DNA from: Paenalcaligenes sp050487225 | Lineage (GTDB): Bacteria > Pseudomonadota > Gammaproteobacteria > Burkholderiales > Burkholderiaceae_B | DNA length: 64,000 bases | Direction of reading: 5' to 3' | NCBI RefSeq assembly: GCF_050487225.1 | Contig: NZ_JBKQGY010000003.1 | Coordinates: 434,001 to 498,000, forward strand | Shown: positions 52,345 through 60,812 of the stretch, piece by piece | How positions within the stretch are numbered: the stretch's first letter is position 1 | Layout: each line of letters starts with the position of its first letter | The notes under the pieces: generated by a model | Databases searched by the model: none | Told to the model about the DNA's origin: nothing | What the model saw: only the letters and a program-made list of their open reading frames with translations | Position numbers and translations under genes: made by a program

Positions 52345-53108
52345 CCCAAGAGCAATCTGGCGATACCTTTATCTCGCACCTTGTTGAGTTACGCAGTCGC
52401 TTGATGCGTGCCGTGTTGAGCGTACTGGTCGTATTTTTTGTGCTGTTTATGTACCCTGGGCCATCCGTTATTTACGACGTGCTGGCACAACCCATGTTGG
52501 CCTCGTTGCCGCAGGGTACACGCATGATTGCCACTGGTGTGATCACGCCCTTTATGGTGCCAGTCAAAGTAACGTTGTTGGCCTCCTTTATGGTGGCGCT
52601 ACCTATTGTGCTGTACCAAGCGTGGGCATTTGTCGCCCCTGGCTTGTACAAACACGAGAAACGTCTAGCCTTACCGCTGATCTTCTCGAGTACCGTGCTA
52701 TTTATCGCCGGGATGGCATTTTGTTATTTTGTGGTCTTCAAAACCGTTTTCCACTTTATTGCCACCTTTGCGCCTGACTCCATTACACCAGCACCAGATA
52801 TCGAAGCTTATCTGAACTTTGTGATGACGATGTTCTTGGCCTTCGGCATCACTTTTGAAGTGCCCATTGCTGTTATTTTGCTTGTAAAAACCGGCATCAC
52901 TAGCGTAGCCAAACTACGCGAAGTACGTGGTTATGTGATTGTAGGGGCGTTCATTATCGCTGCCGTGGTCACGCCACCTGATGTGGTCAGCCAGTTCTTG
53001 CTGGCCGCTCCACTGTGCTTGCTCTACGAGCTAGGCATTATCTTTGCCAGCTTCATGAAAAAACGCGAAGCGGATTCTGACTCCGAATCACGCGAACTAG
53101 AAACCTAA
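52341..53108 (+). CDS. tatC: Twin-arginine translocase subunit TatC
   Basis: A 255-aa inner-membrane protein with six membrane segments. Family marks: FISHLVELRSRLMRA at the N-terminus with the Glu and Arg used in signal recognition, YQAWAFVAPGLYKHEKR, and ITFEVPIAV. It binds twin-arginine signals, such as those of PetA and the binding protein at 1670. A terminator follows. Confidence 0.96.
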   Translation: MTQEQSGDTFISHLVELRSRLMRAVLSVLVVFFVLFMYPGPSVIYDVLAQPMLASLPQGTRMIATGVITPFMVPVKVTLLASFMVALPIVLYQAWAFVAPGLYKHEKRLALPLIFSSTVLFIAGMAFCYFVVFKTVFHFIATFAPDSITPAPDIEAYLNFVMTMFLAFGITFEVPIAVILLVKTGITSVAKLREVRGYVIVGAFIIAAVVTPPDVVSQFLLAAPLCLLYELGIIFASFMKKREADSDSESRELET

Positions 53109-53117
53109 ACACCCCTC

Positions 53118-53142
53118 AACAAGCCGCACTATGCGGCTTGTT
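53118..53142 (+). terminator. Terminator after tatC
   Basis: Stem AACAAGCCGCA/TGCGGCTTGTT with a 3-base loop, followed by TGTTTTAT. Ends the long murA-his-tat gene array. Confidence 0.88.
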
Positions 53143-53171
53143 TGTTTTATCCCCACGCTTTCTTCTTTTAC

Positions 53172-53189
53172 CTACCTATCGGTAGGTAG
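53172..53189. promoter_or_regulatory. TetR-type operator candidate
   Basis: Near-perfect 18-bp dyad CTACCTATCGGTAGGTAG (two mismatched positions near the centre), 46 bases upstream of the TetR start. The CTACC/GGTAG arms are common in TetR-family sites. Probably an autoregulatory operator that also controls the downstream efflux gene. Confidence 0.7.
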
Positions 53190-53234
53190 TGATGCTAGAA
53201 TACGATTTTTCTTTATGCTTGAAGCACTGTTCCT

Positions 53235-53834
53235 ATGCCTGCTGCACTGTCACCGTCTGCCGAACGTATATGCCAAGCCGCCATTCTGCATTTTTCTGAG
53301 CACCACTACGATGGTGCATCGTTAAATGAAATCGCAGCCGCAGCCGGTATACGTAAAGCCTCGTTATATGCCCACTTCAAAAGCAAAGACGAGCTGTACC
53401 TAGCAGCCTTTAACCGCGCGTTGGCCGTTGAGCTAGAACATGTTCAACACTGCTTCAGCCACAGTGACACCGCACCGTTAGGTATGCAGTACTGTCAGAG
53501 CTTGCAAGAGCGCTATATCAAAGCGCCCACACTGCGCTTCATGCTATTGGCAGCTTACTTACAGCCAGCATCACTCAAAGCTGCCTTAGACGAAGGCTAT
53601 GAAGATTACCTACAGCTACTGAATGATCGCTTTCGTGAAACTCTGCTAGCTGCGCACCCTGCGCTAGCTACTCACACCCGGGCTATCACACAATTCAGCT
53701 CAGCCTACCTAGGTATCGTAGACAGCTTGCACGTCAAACTGGTCTACACCAATGGTCAAGAATTCCAAGGCAGGTTATCTGCATTGGAAATGCTGCTCAC
53801 CACCTCTTTGCAACACACTTTGCACACGCTGTAA
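53235..53834 (+). CDS. TetR-family transcriptional regulator
   Basis: A 199-aa repressor. The N-terminal helix-turn-helix reads GASLNEIAAAAGIRKASLYAHFKSKDELYL (about 29-58). The C-terminal ligand domain has no assigned inducer. A near-palindromic site lies directly upstream, and the MFS efflux gene starts 4 bases after its stop, so the repressor and pump form a bicistronic unit likely induced by the pump's substrate. Confidence 0.87.
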   Translation: MPAALSPSAERICQAAILHFSEHHYDGASLNEIAAAAGIRKASLYAHFKSKDELYLAAFNRALAVELEHVQHCFSHSDTAPLGMQYCQSLQERYIKAPTLRFMLLAAYLQPASLKAALDEGYEDYLQLLNDRFRETLLAAHPALATHTRAITQFSSAYLGIVDSLHVKLVYTNGQEFQGRLSALEMLLTTSLQHTLHTL

Positions 53835-53838
53835 TTTC

Positions 53839-55059
53839 ATGACATCCCATCGCAATACCGCCGCTGGCGGCCTATCTCTTTCCCTGATCCTGCTTCTTGC
53901 CTTGTTTACCGCCATGGATGCCATGGCCATAGACATGTATTTACCCAGCATGCCCGCCATAGGTCGCGGCTTTGGGGTATCAGCCGCTCAAGTACAACAA
54001 ACCCTCTCCATTTTCTTGATAGGGTTGGCGGTAGGCCAAGCTGCTTACGGCCCCTTACTGGATAGATATGGCCGTAGACTGCCTATGCTCATAGGGGTAG
54101 TGATTTTTGTGGCTGGCTCAGTCGTTGCCGCCTTGGCTCCTAGTATCGAGTGGCTGTTGACGGCTCGCTTCTTACAAGCGTTGGGGGCCGCAGCAGGCTT
54201 AGTCACACCACGTGCGATTGTGTCAGATCGCTGCACGCTGGCTGAGTCAGCTCCCATCTTTTCACTGCTGATGCAGATCATGATGATTGCCCCCATTCTG
54301 GCCCCCATCATTGGTGGATTTTTACTAGAGCAGGGCAGTTGGCGTTTGATATTCTGGGCGTTAGCAGGCATCGGTGTGCTAGGTCTAATCTGGGGCATCG
54401 TCACCGTACCCGAAACACTACCTGCCCAACAACGCAGCAGTCTAAGCCTGAGCAGCATTTTGCGCTCGTACAGCCAGCAACTACGCTTACCTACTTTCAT
54501 GGCCTATACGCTGGCCGGCAGCTTCGTATTATCGTCCCTGTTCTTGTACATCAGTCATTCTGCCTTTATCTTTACTCAGCATTTTGACCTTACGCCCAGT
54601 GTATTCAGCTACCTATTCGCCGGTAATGCCGTGAGCCTCGTTATAGGTGGACAACTCAGCACTTCACTGTTGAAGCGCGGCTTTGCCGAAACCCGCGTAA
54701 CGTACATAGGTCTGTGTCTGCACCTACTGAGTGGTGCTTTATTGTTCATCATCGTACAACTAGGGTTAGCGTCACTGTGGAGCTATGCTACGCTCATTGC
54801 TTTGGCCATTGGTTCGCTGGGGCTAATTTTTGGTAATCTGACCGCATTGACCATGCACCATAGCGGTAAGCAAGCAGGCGTAGCCTCGGCGCTCATGGGC
54901 ACGTTGCAATACCTGATCTCTGCGCTGGCAGGGTATGTGATTGCCTTCTTTGGTCAGGGCCCAGCCGTATTGCCACTAGCTATCGCTGGATGTGCGTTAC
55001 TGGCGCTGTTATTCTGCAAACTGGCCGAACGCCCACAGCCACCACTGGTACAGGCCTAA
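53839..55059 (+). CDS. MFS drug-resistance transporter, Bcr/CflA type
   Basis: A 406-aa protein with 12 predicted membrane segments. ATG 53839 is used; the frame extends upstream over the TetR gene and is not used there. The first segment has the DHA1 motif AMDAMAIDMYLPSMPAIG, then QQTLSIFLIGLAVGQAAYGPLLDRYGRR (motif A), and AARFLQALGAAAG-like (ARFLQALGAAAGLV). Related proteins export bicyclomycin, chloramphenicol or other small compounds. Substrate unknown here. Confidence 0.87.
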   Translation: MTSHRNTAAGGLSLSLILLLALFTAMDAMAIDMYLPSMPAIGRGFGVSAAQVQQTLSIFLIGLAVGQAAYGPLLDRYGRRLPMLIGVVIFVAGSVVAALAPSIEWLLTARFLQALGAAAGLVTPRAIVSDRCTLAESAPIFSLLMQIMMIAPILAPIIGGFLLEQGSWRLIFWALAGIGVLGLIWGIVTVPETLPAQQRSSLSLSSILRSYSQQLRLPTFMAYTLAGSFVLSSLFLYISHSAFIFTQHFDLTPSVFSYLFAGNAVSLVIGGQLSTSLLKRGFAETRVTYIGLCLHLLSGALLFIIVQLGLASLWSYATLIALAIGSLGLIFGNLTALTMHHSGKQAGVASALMGTLQYLISALAGYVIAFFGQGPAVLPLAIAGCALLALLFCKLAERPQPPLVQA

Positions 55060-55096
55060 GCACTACGTTCAACCTTAGTTTATTGATGGAAGCACC

Positions 55097-55873
55097 ATGT
55101 CACAGATCACCCGAACAGAACTGGAGCACTGGCTCACTGCCACCTTGCAGCCTCACCGCTTTTCGGATTACTGCCCCAACGGCATACAGGTAGAAGGGCG
55201 CGACACCATTCGCCATATCGTGACAGGTGTAACTGCCTCACAAGCTCTGCTGGACACCGCCATAGAGCGGGGGGCCGACACCATATTGGTGCACCACGGC
55301 TGGTTCTGGAAAAACGAAGACGCTCGCATACGTGGCATCAAAAAGCAGCGCCTGCTGACTACGTTGCAGCACGACCTGAATTTGTTCGCGTACCACTTAC
55401 CGCTAGATGCCCACCCCACCTTGGGTAATAACGCCCAACTGGCACAGGTGCTAGAGCTAGAACCTTCCTTCGATGATGAGGGCGAACCAGTCACCTGTGG
55501 CCCGGGCGGACTCATCTGGTTAGGCAAAAGTAAGCACCCTCAGACCCTAGAAAGCTTGGGCCAACTAGTTTGCAAGCAGTTGCAACGACAGCCATTAATT
55601 GTAGGTTCACCGCAACAAAGCGTGTCTACTGTTGCATGGTGTACTGGTGGAGCCCAAGGTTATATGCAAGCGGCACTGGATGCAGGCGCTGATGTCTACA
55701 TCACCGGAGAAGCTTCTGAACCCAACTTTCATCTGGCACACGAAACGGGTGCCGCCTTCATCGCGGCAGGGCACCACGCCACCGAGCGCTACGGCGTCAA
55801 AGCACTAGGCGAAGCTATTGCACAGCGTTTTGGCATCCAAGTGGACTTTGTAGACGTGGATAACCCCATCTAA
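55097..55873 (+). CDS. Nif3-like dinuclear metal protein (YbgI family)
   Basis: A 258-aa protein with the Nif3 pattern: YCPNGIQVEG, ILVHHGWFW, FAYHLPLDAHPTLGNNAQLA, and near the C-terminus YITGEASEPNFHLAHE then AGHHATERYGV. The histidines and glutamates build a two-metal site in a hexameric toroid. Called GTP cyclohydrolase type 1-like in some databases, but its biochemical role is unsettled. Confidence 0.92.
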   Translation: MSQITRTELEHWLTATLQPHRFSDYCPNGIQVEGRDTIRHIVTGVTASQALLDTAIERGADTILVHHGWFWKNEDARIRGIKKQRLLTTLQHDLNLFAYHLPLDAHPTLGNNAQLAQVLELEPSFDDEGEPVTCGPGGLIWLGKSKHPQTLESLGQLVCKQLQRQPLIVGSPQQSVSTVAWCTGGAQGYMQAALDAGADVYITGEASEPNFHLAHETGAAFIAAGHHATERYGVKALGEAIAQRFGIQVDFVDVDNPI

Positions 55874-55909
55874 CTGTTGCAAGAACAGTACAAAATACCA
55901 AAAACAAAA

Positions 55910-55930
55910 AAGCCCCGATTTTCGGGGCTT
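55910..55930. terminator. Bidirectional terminator between the nif3-like gene and mscL
   Basis: Stem AAGCCCCGA/TCGGGGCTT with a TTT loop, flanked by an A tract before and a T tract after (to 55935), so it works on both strands for these convergent genes. Confidence 0.93.
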
Positions 55931-55960
55931 TTTTTGCGACGTTATCGCTAGATAACGACA

Positions 55961-56440
55961 TTACTGAGCAGAATCACGTGTCTTCAAAGAGTCACGAATT
56001 TCACGCAGCAACACGATATCCTCTGGAGTAGGTGCTGGAGGAGCTTCTGCTTCCTCTACCTTCTCTTCAGCCATCAGCGTATTGCGCATACGATTCACCA
56101 TTTTCACCATCAAGAACACCACGAATGCCAACAGGACAAAGTTGATGAAAACCGTGAGGAAGCTACCCCAGGACAGCAATACAGCCCCTGCTTCATTCAA
56201 TGCTTCCAGCGTTTGTGGTCCTGTATAACCTTCAGGTGAACGTAGTACAATGAATTGATTAGAGAAGTCGACTTCGCCGCCCAGCACGAAGCTGATGATG
56301 GGCATGAAGAGGTCTTTCACCAGTGAATCAATAATTTTGCCAAACGCGCCGCCAATAATCACACCGACGGCGAGGTCGATCATGTTGCCTTTTACCGCGA
56401 ACTCCCTAAATTCTTTGATAAAACCACTGGTTTTGCTCAT
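55961..56440 (-). CDS. mscL: Large-conductance mechanosensitive channel
   Basis: A 159-aa channel from ATG 56440, with AGAGAGG 5 bases upstream (a start at 56458 is less likely). FIKEFREFAVKGNMIDLAVGVIIGGAFGKI is the N-terminal helix and pore-lining TM1; the second membrane helix is FLTVFINFVLLAFVVFLMV. A charged C-terminal helix follows. It opens under membrane tension to protect against osmotic downshock. Single gene, divergent from petA. Confidence 0.95.
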   Translation of the reverse strand: MSKTSGFIKEFREFAVKGNMIDLAVGVIIGGAFGKIIDSLVKDLFMPIISFVLGGEVDFSNQFIVLRSPEGYTGPQTLEALNEAGAVLLSWGSFLTVFINFVLLAFVVFLMVKMVNRMRNTLMAEEKVEEAEAPPAPTPEDIVLLREIRDSLKTRDSAQ

Positions 56441-56480
56441 ATAAACCTCTCTGATCAAGTCACTTGTGACGGGTAATGGC

Positions 56481-56486
56481 TATAAT
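56481..56486 (+). promoter_or_regulatory. Possible -10 element of the petABC promoter
   Basis: Perfect TATAAT in the mscL-petA gap, 84 bases before the petA start. No convincing -35 at 16-18 bases; the imperfect AAGTCA region upstream is the only option. Weak call based on the -10 alone. Confidence 0.35.
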
Positions 56487-56570
56487 ACCGGGTTGATATA
56501 ACTTAACCCAGACCCAAAATCCGTAAATTTTGTGGTAAGCCCCGAGGGGGGTAGGAATAAGGATACTAGA

Positions 56571-57212
56571 ATGAGTCAGATTACGACACAGCCCGATCAA
56601 AACGGGGTCGACGAGCAGAAGCCTGCCGATCCTTCGCGCCGTTTCTGGGTCACTACTGCCTGTGCGGTTGGAGGTGTCGCCGGGGTTGGCGCCGCCGTTC
56701 CGTTTGTCGGGTCATTCGCCCCGTCAGCCAAAGCCCGCGCTGCAGGTGCTCCTGTAGAAGTAGATATCTCCACACTCGCTCCTGGCGAAATGCGTACTGT
56801 AGAGTGGCGCGGCAATCCTATTTGGATCATGTACCGCACTCCAGAACAACTCGCCGAGCTAAGCAAGCACGATAACCAGCTGGCTGATCCGGATTCGAAT
56901 CGTCCTGGTTTCACTCCTGCCTACGCCAAAAACGAGTACCGCTCACGCCGCCCAGAAATTTTTGTCTGTATCGGCATCTGTACTCACCTTGGATGCTCCC
57001 CGACCCCTCGTCTGAATTCCGGTGCCCAGCCTGGTTTGCCCAGCGACTGGGATGGCGGTTTTCTGTGCCCCTGTCACGGTTCAACCTTTGATCTAGCCGG
57101 GCGCGTTTACATGAATAAACCTGCACCCGATAACCTGGAAATTCCTCCTTATGAGTTTTCTGCCGACGGCAACCGCATCATGATTGGTGTGGACGAAAAC
57201 AATAAGGCATAA
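56571..57212 (+). CDS. petA: Ubiquinol-cytochrome c reductase iron-sulfur (Rieske) subunit
   Basis: A 213-aa protein from ATG 56571, with AAGGA 8 bases upstream. A twin-arginine signal-anchor (SRRFWV at 22-27, then a hydrophobic stretch) means Tat export; the tatABC genes are 3.5 kb upstream. The 2Fe-2S ligands are Cys137 and His139 in CTHLGC, and Cys166 and His169 in CPCHGS, with a disulfide between Cys142 and Cys168. It passes electrons from ubiquinol to cytochrome c1. Confidence 0.96.
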   Translation: MSQITTQPDQNGVDEQKPADPSRRFWVTTACAVGGVAGVGAAVPFVGSFAPSAKARAAGAPVEVDISTLAPGEMRTVEWRGNPIWIMYRTPEQLAELSKHDNQLADPDSNRPGFTPAYAKNEYRSRRPEIFVCIGICTHLGCSPTPRLNSGAQPGLPSDWDGGFLCPCHGSTFDLAGRVYMNKPAPDNLEIPPYEFSADGNRIMIGVDENNKA

Positions 57213-57248
57213 GACATACCAATTTTCAAAGATTAAAGGAGCCGTTTC

Positions 57249-58637
57249 ATGGCTGGTGAAAAAACCGTCGAAACGACAGGTCTCTTAGGATGGATTGATA
57301 GACGCTTTCCGCTGTCGTCACTCTTTAAAGAGCATATGTCGGAGTACTATGCGCCAAAGAACTTCAACTTCTGGTATTTCTTTGGCTCGCTAGCACTGTT
57401 AGTGCTGGTCATTCAAATCGTGACCGGGATTTTCCTGGTAATGAACTACAAGCCTGATGCTGCCTTGGCCTTTGCCTCGGTGGAATACATCATGCGCGAA
57501 GTACCGGGTGGCTGGATCATCCGTTACATGCACTCCACCGGCGCCTCCATGTTCTTCGTGGTGGTATACCTGCACATGCTGCGCGGCCTGATTTACGGCT
57601 CATACCGCAAACCTCGTGAGCTGGTCTGGATCTTCGGTGTGGCACTGTTCCTCTGTTTGATGGCGGAAGCCTTCTTGGGTTACCTGTTACCGTGGGGCCA
57701 GATGTCCTACTGGGGTGCACAGGTGATCGTGAACTTGTTTGCCGCCATTCCATTCATTGGCCCTGAGTTGGCGATTTGGATCCGTGGTGACTACGTAGTG
57801 TCTGACGCTACTCTGAACCGCTTCTTTGCCTTGCACGTGATTGCGATTCCTTTGGCCATTATTGGTCTGGTGGTTGCTCACATCATCGCGCTGCACGAAG
57901 TAGGCTCTAACAACCCAGACGGCGTAGAAATCAAAGAAGGCCCCAAAGATGCCAAAGGCAACCCTTTGGATGGCATTCCTTTCCACCCTTACTACTCCGT
58001 ACACGATATCGTGGGCGTAGCTGGGTTCCTGATCGTGTTTGCGGCTATTTTGTTCTTCGCTCCAGAAATGGGCGGGTACTTCTTGGAATACAACAACTTC
58101 ATTCCAGCTGACCCAATGAAGACACCTCCGCACATTGCTCCGGTTTGGTACTTCACACCGTTCTACTCCATGTTGCGTGCAACGACTGCCGATTTCACAT
58201 GGATTCTGGCTGGTTCTGCGGTATTGGCTGCTGTGGTCTTATTCTTCAAGAGCCGTCAGCCCGGTATTTTGCGCCTGATTGCACCAGTTATCCTGTTGGG
58301 CGTAGCTGTAGCACTGAAAATTTTTGACGCGAAATTCTGGGGCGTGGTCTCCATGGGTGGCGCTGTAGTGATTCTGTTCTTCTTGCCTTGGCTAGATGCA
58401 TCACCAGTGAAATCCATCCGTTACCGTCCTACCTGGCACAAATTCCTGTACGCGATTTTCTTCATTAACTTCGTGATACTGGGTTACCTAGGTACACAAC
58501 CACCAAACGACCTGTTCAACCTGCTGAGCCAAATTGGCACCGTTATCTATCTGGCATTTTTCTTCTTAATGCCTGTGTGGAGCCGCATGGGTACATTTAA
58601 GCAGGTACCGGATCGCGTGACCTTTCGCGCTCACTAG
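57249..58637 (+). CDS. petB: Cytochrome b subunit of bc1 complex
   Basis: A 462-aa membrane protein. Haem-ligand regions are YMHSTGASMFFVVVYLHMLRGL and FFALHVIAIPLAIIGLVVAHIIALHE. The Qo-site PEW-type motif appears as HIAPVWYFTPFY, where the usual PEW is PVW; this P-V-W form occurs in other betaproteobacteria as far as I recall. It oxidises ubiquinol and carries the Q cycle. 36 bases after petA. Confidence 0.96.
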   Translation: MAGEKTVETTGLLGWIDRRFPLSSLFKEHMSEYYAPKNFNFWYFFGSLALLVLVIQIVTGIFLVMNYKPDAALAFASVEYIMREVPGGWIIRYMHSTGASMFFVVVYLHMLRGLIYGSYRKPRELVWIFGVALFLCLMAEAFLGYLLPWGQMSYWGAQVIVNLFAAIPFIGPELAIWIRGDYVVSDATLNRFFALHVIAIPLAIIGLVVAHIIALHEVGSNNPDGVEIKEGPKDAKGNPLDGIPFHPYYSVHDIVGVAGFLIVFAAILFFAPEMGGYFLEYNNFIPADPMKTPPHIAPVWYFTPFYSMLRATTADFTWILAGSAVLAAVVLFFKSRQPGILRLIAPVILLGVAVALKIFDAKFWGVVSMGGAVVILFFLPWLDASPVKSIRYRPTWHKFLYAIFFINFVILGYLGTQPPNDLFNLLSQIGTVIYLAFFFLMPVWSRMGTFKQVPDRVTFRAH

Positions 58638-58656
58638 GACTCAACACGGATAGACC

Positions 58657-59508
58657 ATGATTAAGAAACTATTTGGAATCTTGGCGTTGTCCCTGTCTTG
58701 CTCGGTGGCGGTTGCCGCCGAAGCAGGCTACCCGTTGGAAAGCGCCCCTAATCGCATTACCGACATGCCTGCACTGCAAAACGGTGCAAAGCTGTTCGTT
58801 AATTACTGTTTGAACTGTCACAGTGCCAACTCCATGCGCTACAACAAGCTCACGGAAATTGGCCTGACAGACGAAGAAATCCGCAAGAACTTACTGTTCA
58901 CGGGTGAAAAAGTTGGTGATTTAATGACCATCGCCATGACACCTGCTGACGGTAAACAATGGTTTGGCGCTACGCCTCCAGACCTGTCTGTGACTGCGCG
59001 TGCCCTGTCTACCAACTTGGGCCCAAGCGGTACTGACTACATCTACACGTACTTGCGTACGTTTTACCGTGACGTAAATCGTCCTACTGGTTGGGATAAC
59101 TTGGTGTTCCCAAGCGTAGGTATGCCGCACGCCTTGTGGCAACGTCAGGGTCACACTCAAGTAGAGCGCACAACTGTTGCTGAAGCAGTAGACGCAGATG
59201 GAAAAACATCTTGGGTACGTACTGTGACCAACTTTGATCAGTACGGTTTCTCTAGCAGTAAAAAAGAAACACTGCCCGCCGACTACAAAGACGGCGCCAG
59301 TGAGTCTGTTAAGTACACCCCTGTGAATGCATCGCAAGCCAAAGAATTTGCTAGCGATGTAGCTGACCTCAGCAACTTTATGCAGTGGATGGCAGAACCT
59401 GTGCAAAACACCCGTAAGAAAATTGGGTATGCTGTGATAGGCTTCTTGTTAATCTTCTTCTTTGTTGCCTGGCGTCTAAACAAAGCGTACTGGCGCGACA
59501 TCAAGTAA
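58657..59508 (+). CDS. petC: Cytochrome c1 subunit of bc1 complex
   Basis: A 283-aa protein with a Sec signal (ending VAA), a c-type haem motif CLNCH (51-55), and a C-terminal membrane anchor IGYAVIGFLLIFFFVAWRLNKAYW. Part of the bc1 complex with PetA and PetB; passes electrons to soluble cytochrome c. A perfect 11-bp stem-loop follows the gene. Confidence 0.95.
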   Translation: MIKKLFGILALSLSCSVAVAAEAGYPLESAPNRITDMPALQNGAKLFVNYCLNCHSANSMRYNKLTEIGLTDEEIRKNLLFTGEKVGDLMTIAMTPADGKQWFGATPPDLSVTARALSTNLGPSGTDYIYTYLRTFYRDVNRPTGWDNLVFPSVGMPHALWQRQGHTQVERTTVAEAVDADGKTSWVRTVTNFDQYGFSSSKKETLPADYKDGASESVKYTPVNASQAKEFASDVADLSNFMQWMAEPVQNTRKKIGYAVIGFLLIFFFVAWRLNKAYWRDIK

Positions 59509-59517
59509 TGTCTTGTG

Positions 59518-59544
59518 ACCATGCTGCCTACACGGCAGCATGGT
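59518..59544 (+). terminator. Stem-loop between petC and sspA
   Basis: Perfect stem ACCATGCTGCC/GGCAGCATGGT with a 5-base loop. It lacks a following T tract, so it may be a partial terminator, an RNA-stability element or both. Confidence 0.55.
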
Positions 59545-59623
59545 AATCTTACAAAGACGCCGGTATTATTATCAGAGCCTACGCTGGCTCTTGTTTTTAT
59601 TTCTACGACTGGAAATCCTCACT

Positions 59624-60235
59624 ATGATGGTACTCTACTCTGGAACTACATGCCCCTTTTCACAACGCTGCCGTTTCGTGTTGTTTGAAAAAGGCATGGA
59701 TTTCGAGATTCGCGATATTGACTTGTACAACAAGCCCGAAGACATCGCCGTCATGAATCCATATGGCCAGGTACCTATTCTGGTTGAGCGCGAACTGGTT
59801 CTGTACGAGTCCAACATCATCAACGAATACATTGATGAGCGTTTCCCGCATCCTCAGTTGATGCCTGCAGACCCCACCATGCGCGCCCGTACACGCCTGT
59901 TCCTGTACAACTTTGAGCGTGAACTGTTTACCTACGTTTCCATTTTGGAAGACCGTAGACAAGCAGCTGACCCCAAAGCTCAGGAAAAAGCTCGTGCGCA
60001 GATTCGCGATCATTTGGCTCAACTAGCTCCTATTCTGACCAAAAACAAATACATGTTGGGCGAAGAGTTCTCCATGTTAGATGTGGCGATTGCTCCATTG
60101 CTATGGCGCTTGGACCACTACGGTATAGAACTGCCCAAGAGCGCTGCTCCTGTACAAAAGTACGCCGAGCGCGTGTTCTCCCGTCCGGCCTTCATTGAGG
60201 CACTGACACCATCCGAAAAAGTCATGCGTCGCTAA
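59624..60235 (+). CDS. sspA: Stringent starvation protein A
   Basis: A 203-aa glutathione-S-transferase-like protein starting MMVLYSGTTCPFSQRCRFVLF. It binds RNA polymerase in known species. Blocks QVPILVERELVLYESNIINEYIDERFPHPQLMP and PALWR-like (APLLWRLDHYGIELP) match SspA. Two adjacent ATGs (59624 and 59627) are both possible. 5 bases before sspB. Confidence 0.93.
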   Translation: MMVLYSGTTCPFSQRCRFVLFEKGMDFEIRDIDLYNKPEDIAVMNPYGQVPILVERELVLYESNIINEYIDERFPHPQLMPADPTMRARTRLFLYNFERELFTYVSILEDRRQAADPKAQEKARAQIRDHLAQLAPILTKNKYMLGEEFSMLDVAIAPLLWRLDHYGIELPKSAAPVQKYAERVFSRPAFIEALTPSEKVMRR

Positions 60236-60240
60236 ACACT

Positions 60241-60681
60241 ATGCAAGAGACTTCTACTAAACCCTATCTGATTCGTGCTCTGCACGAGTGGTGCACAGAT
60301 AATGGCTACACACCGTATATTGTGGTGACTGTGGACGACAACACTGTTGTTCCCCCCGGTTACGTACAAGATGGCCAAATCACACTGAATCTAGACTTAC
60401 TCGCTACCAATCAACTCATTATTGGTAACGACTACATTGAGTTTCAGGCACGATTTGGCGGTGTTGCTGAAGACCTATTCGTGCCCGTTGCTGCCGTCAG
60501 CGCTATTTATGCGCGTGAGACAGGTGCCGGTATGGGGTTTGAGGTCTCTGAGTCCCCCGTTTATCCGGGGACAAGCAGCACTGCTGACTCAGCTCCAGCC
60601 GCCACACCAGCGCCTGCAGCTGAAAGTAGCGAATCACGTGCAGCAGCGGATAAAGCGCCGCACCTGAAAATCGTTAAATAA
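60241..60681 (+). CDS. sspB: ClpXP adaptor SspB
   Basis: A 146-aa protein: the N-terminal two-thirds (KPYLIRALHEWCTDNGYTPYIVV ... FQARFGGVAEDLFVPVAAVSAIYARETG) is the ssrA-tag-binding domain. The C-terminal tail is flexible and Ala-rich, and ends PHLKIVK, the ClpX-binding motif. It delivers ssrA-tagged proteins to ClpXP. Co-transcribed with sspA. Confidence 0.95.
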   Translation: MQETSTKPYLIRALHEWCTDNGYTPYIVVTVDDNTVVPPGYVQDGQITLNLDLLATNQLIIGNDYIEFQARFGGVAEDLFVPVAAVSAIYARETGAGMGFEVSESPVYPGTSSTADSAPAATPAPAAESSESRAAADKAPHLKIVK

Positions 60682-60715
60682 CAGACGGCTGAACTGTCTA
60701 GCGCCTTAGGGCTAC

Positions 60716-60749
60716 AAAAAAGCCTACCTGCAAACAGGTAGGCTTTTTT
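60716..60749. terminator. Strong bidirectional terminator after sspB
   Basis: Stem AAAAAAGCCTACCTG/CAGGTAGGCTTTTTT with loop CAAA between the convergent sspB and cysW genes. Confidence 0.95.
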
Positions 60750-60812
60750 ACGCCTGTGGATAAGGTTTGAGCAACAAGATCACTCGCTGGCCAAACCCTA
60801 CTATGTATAACC

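Noticed and set aside
53752..53838. Upstream extension of the MFS gene
   Set aside because: It overlaps the TetR coding end and lacks similarity; the ATG at 53839 gives the normal N-terminus.
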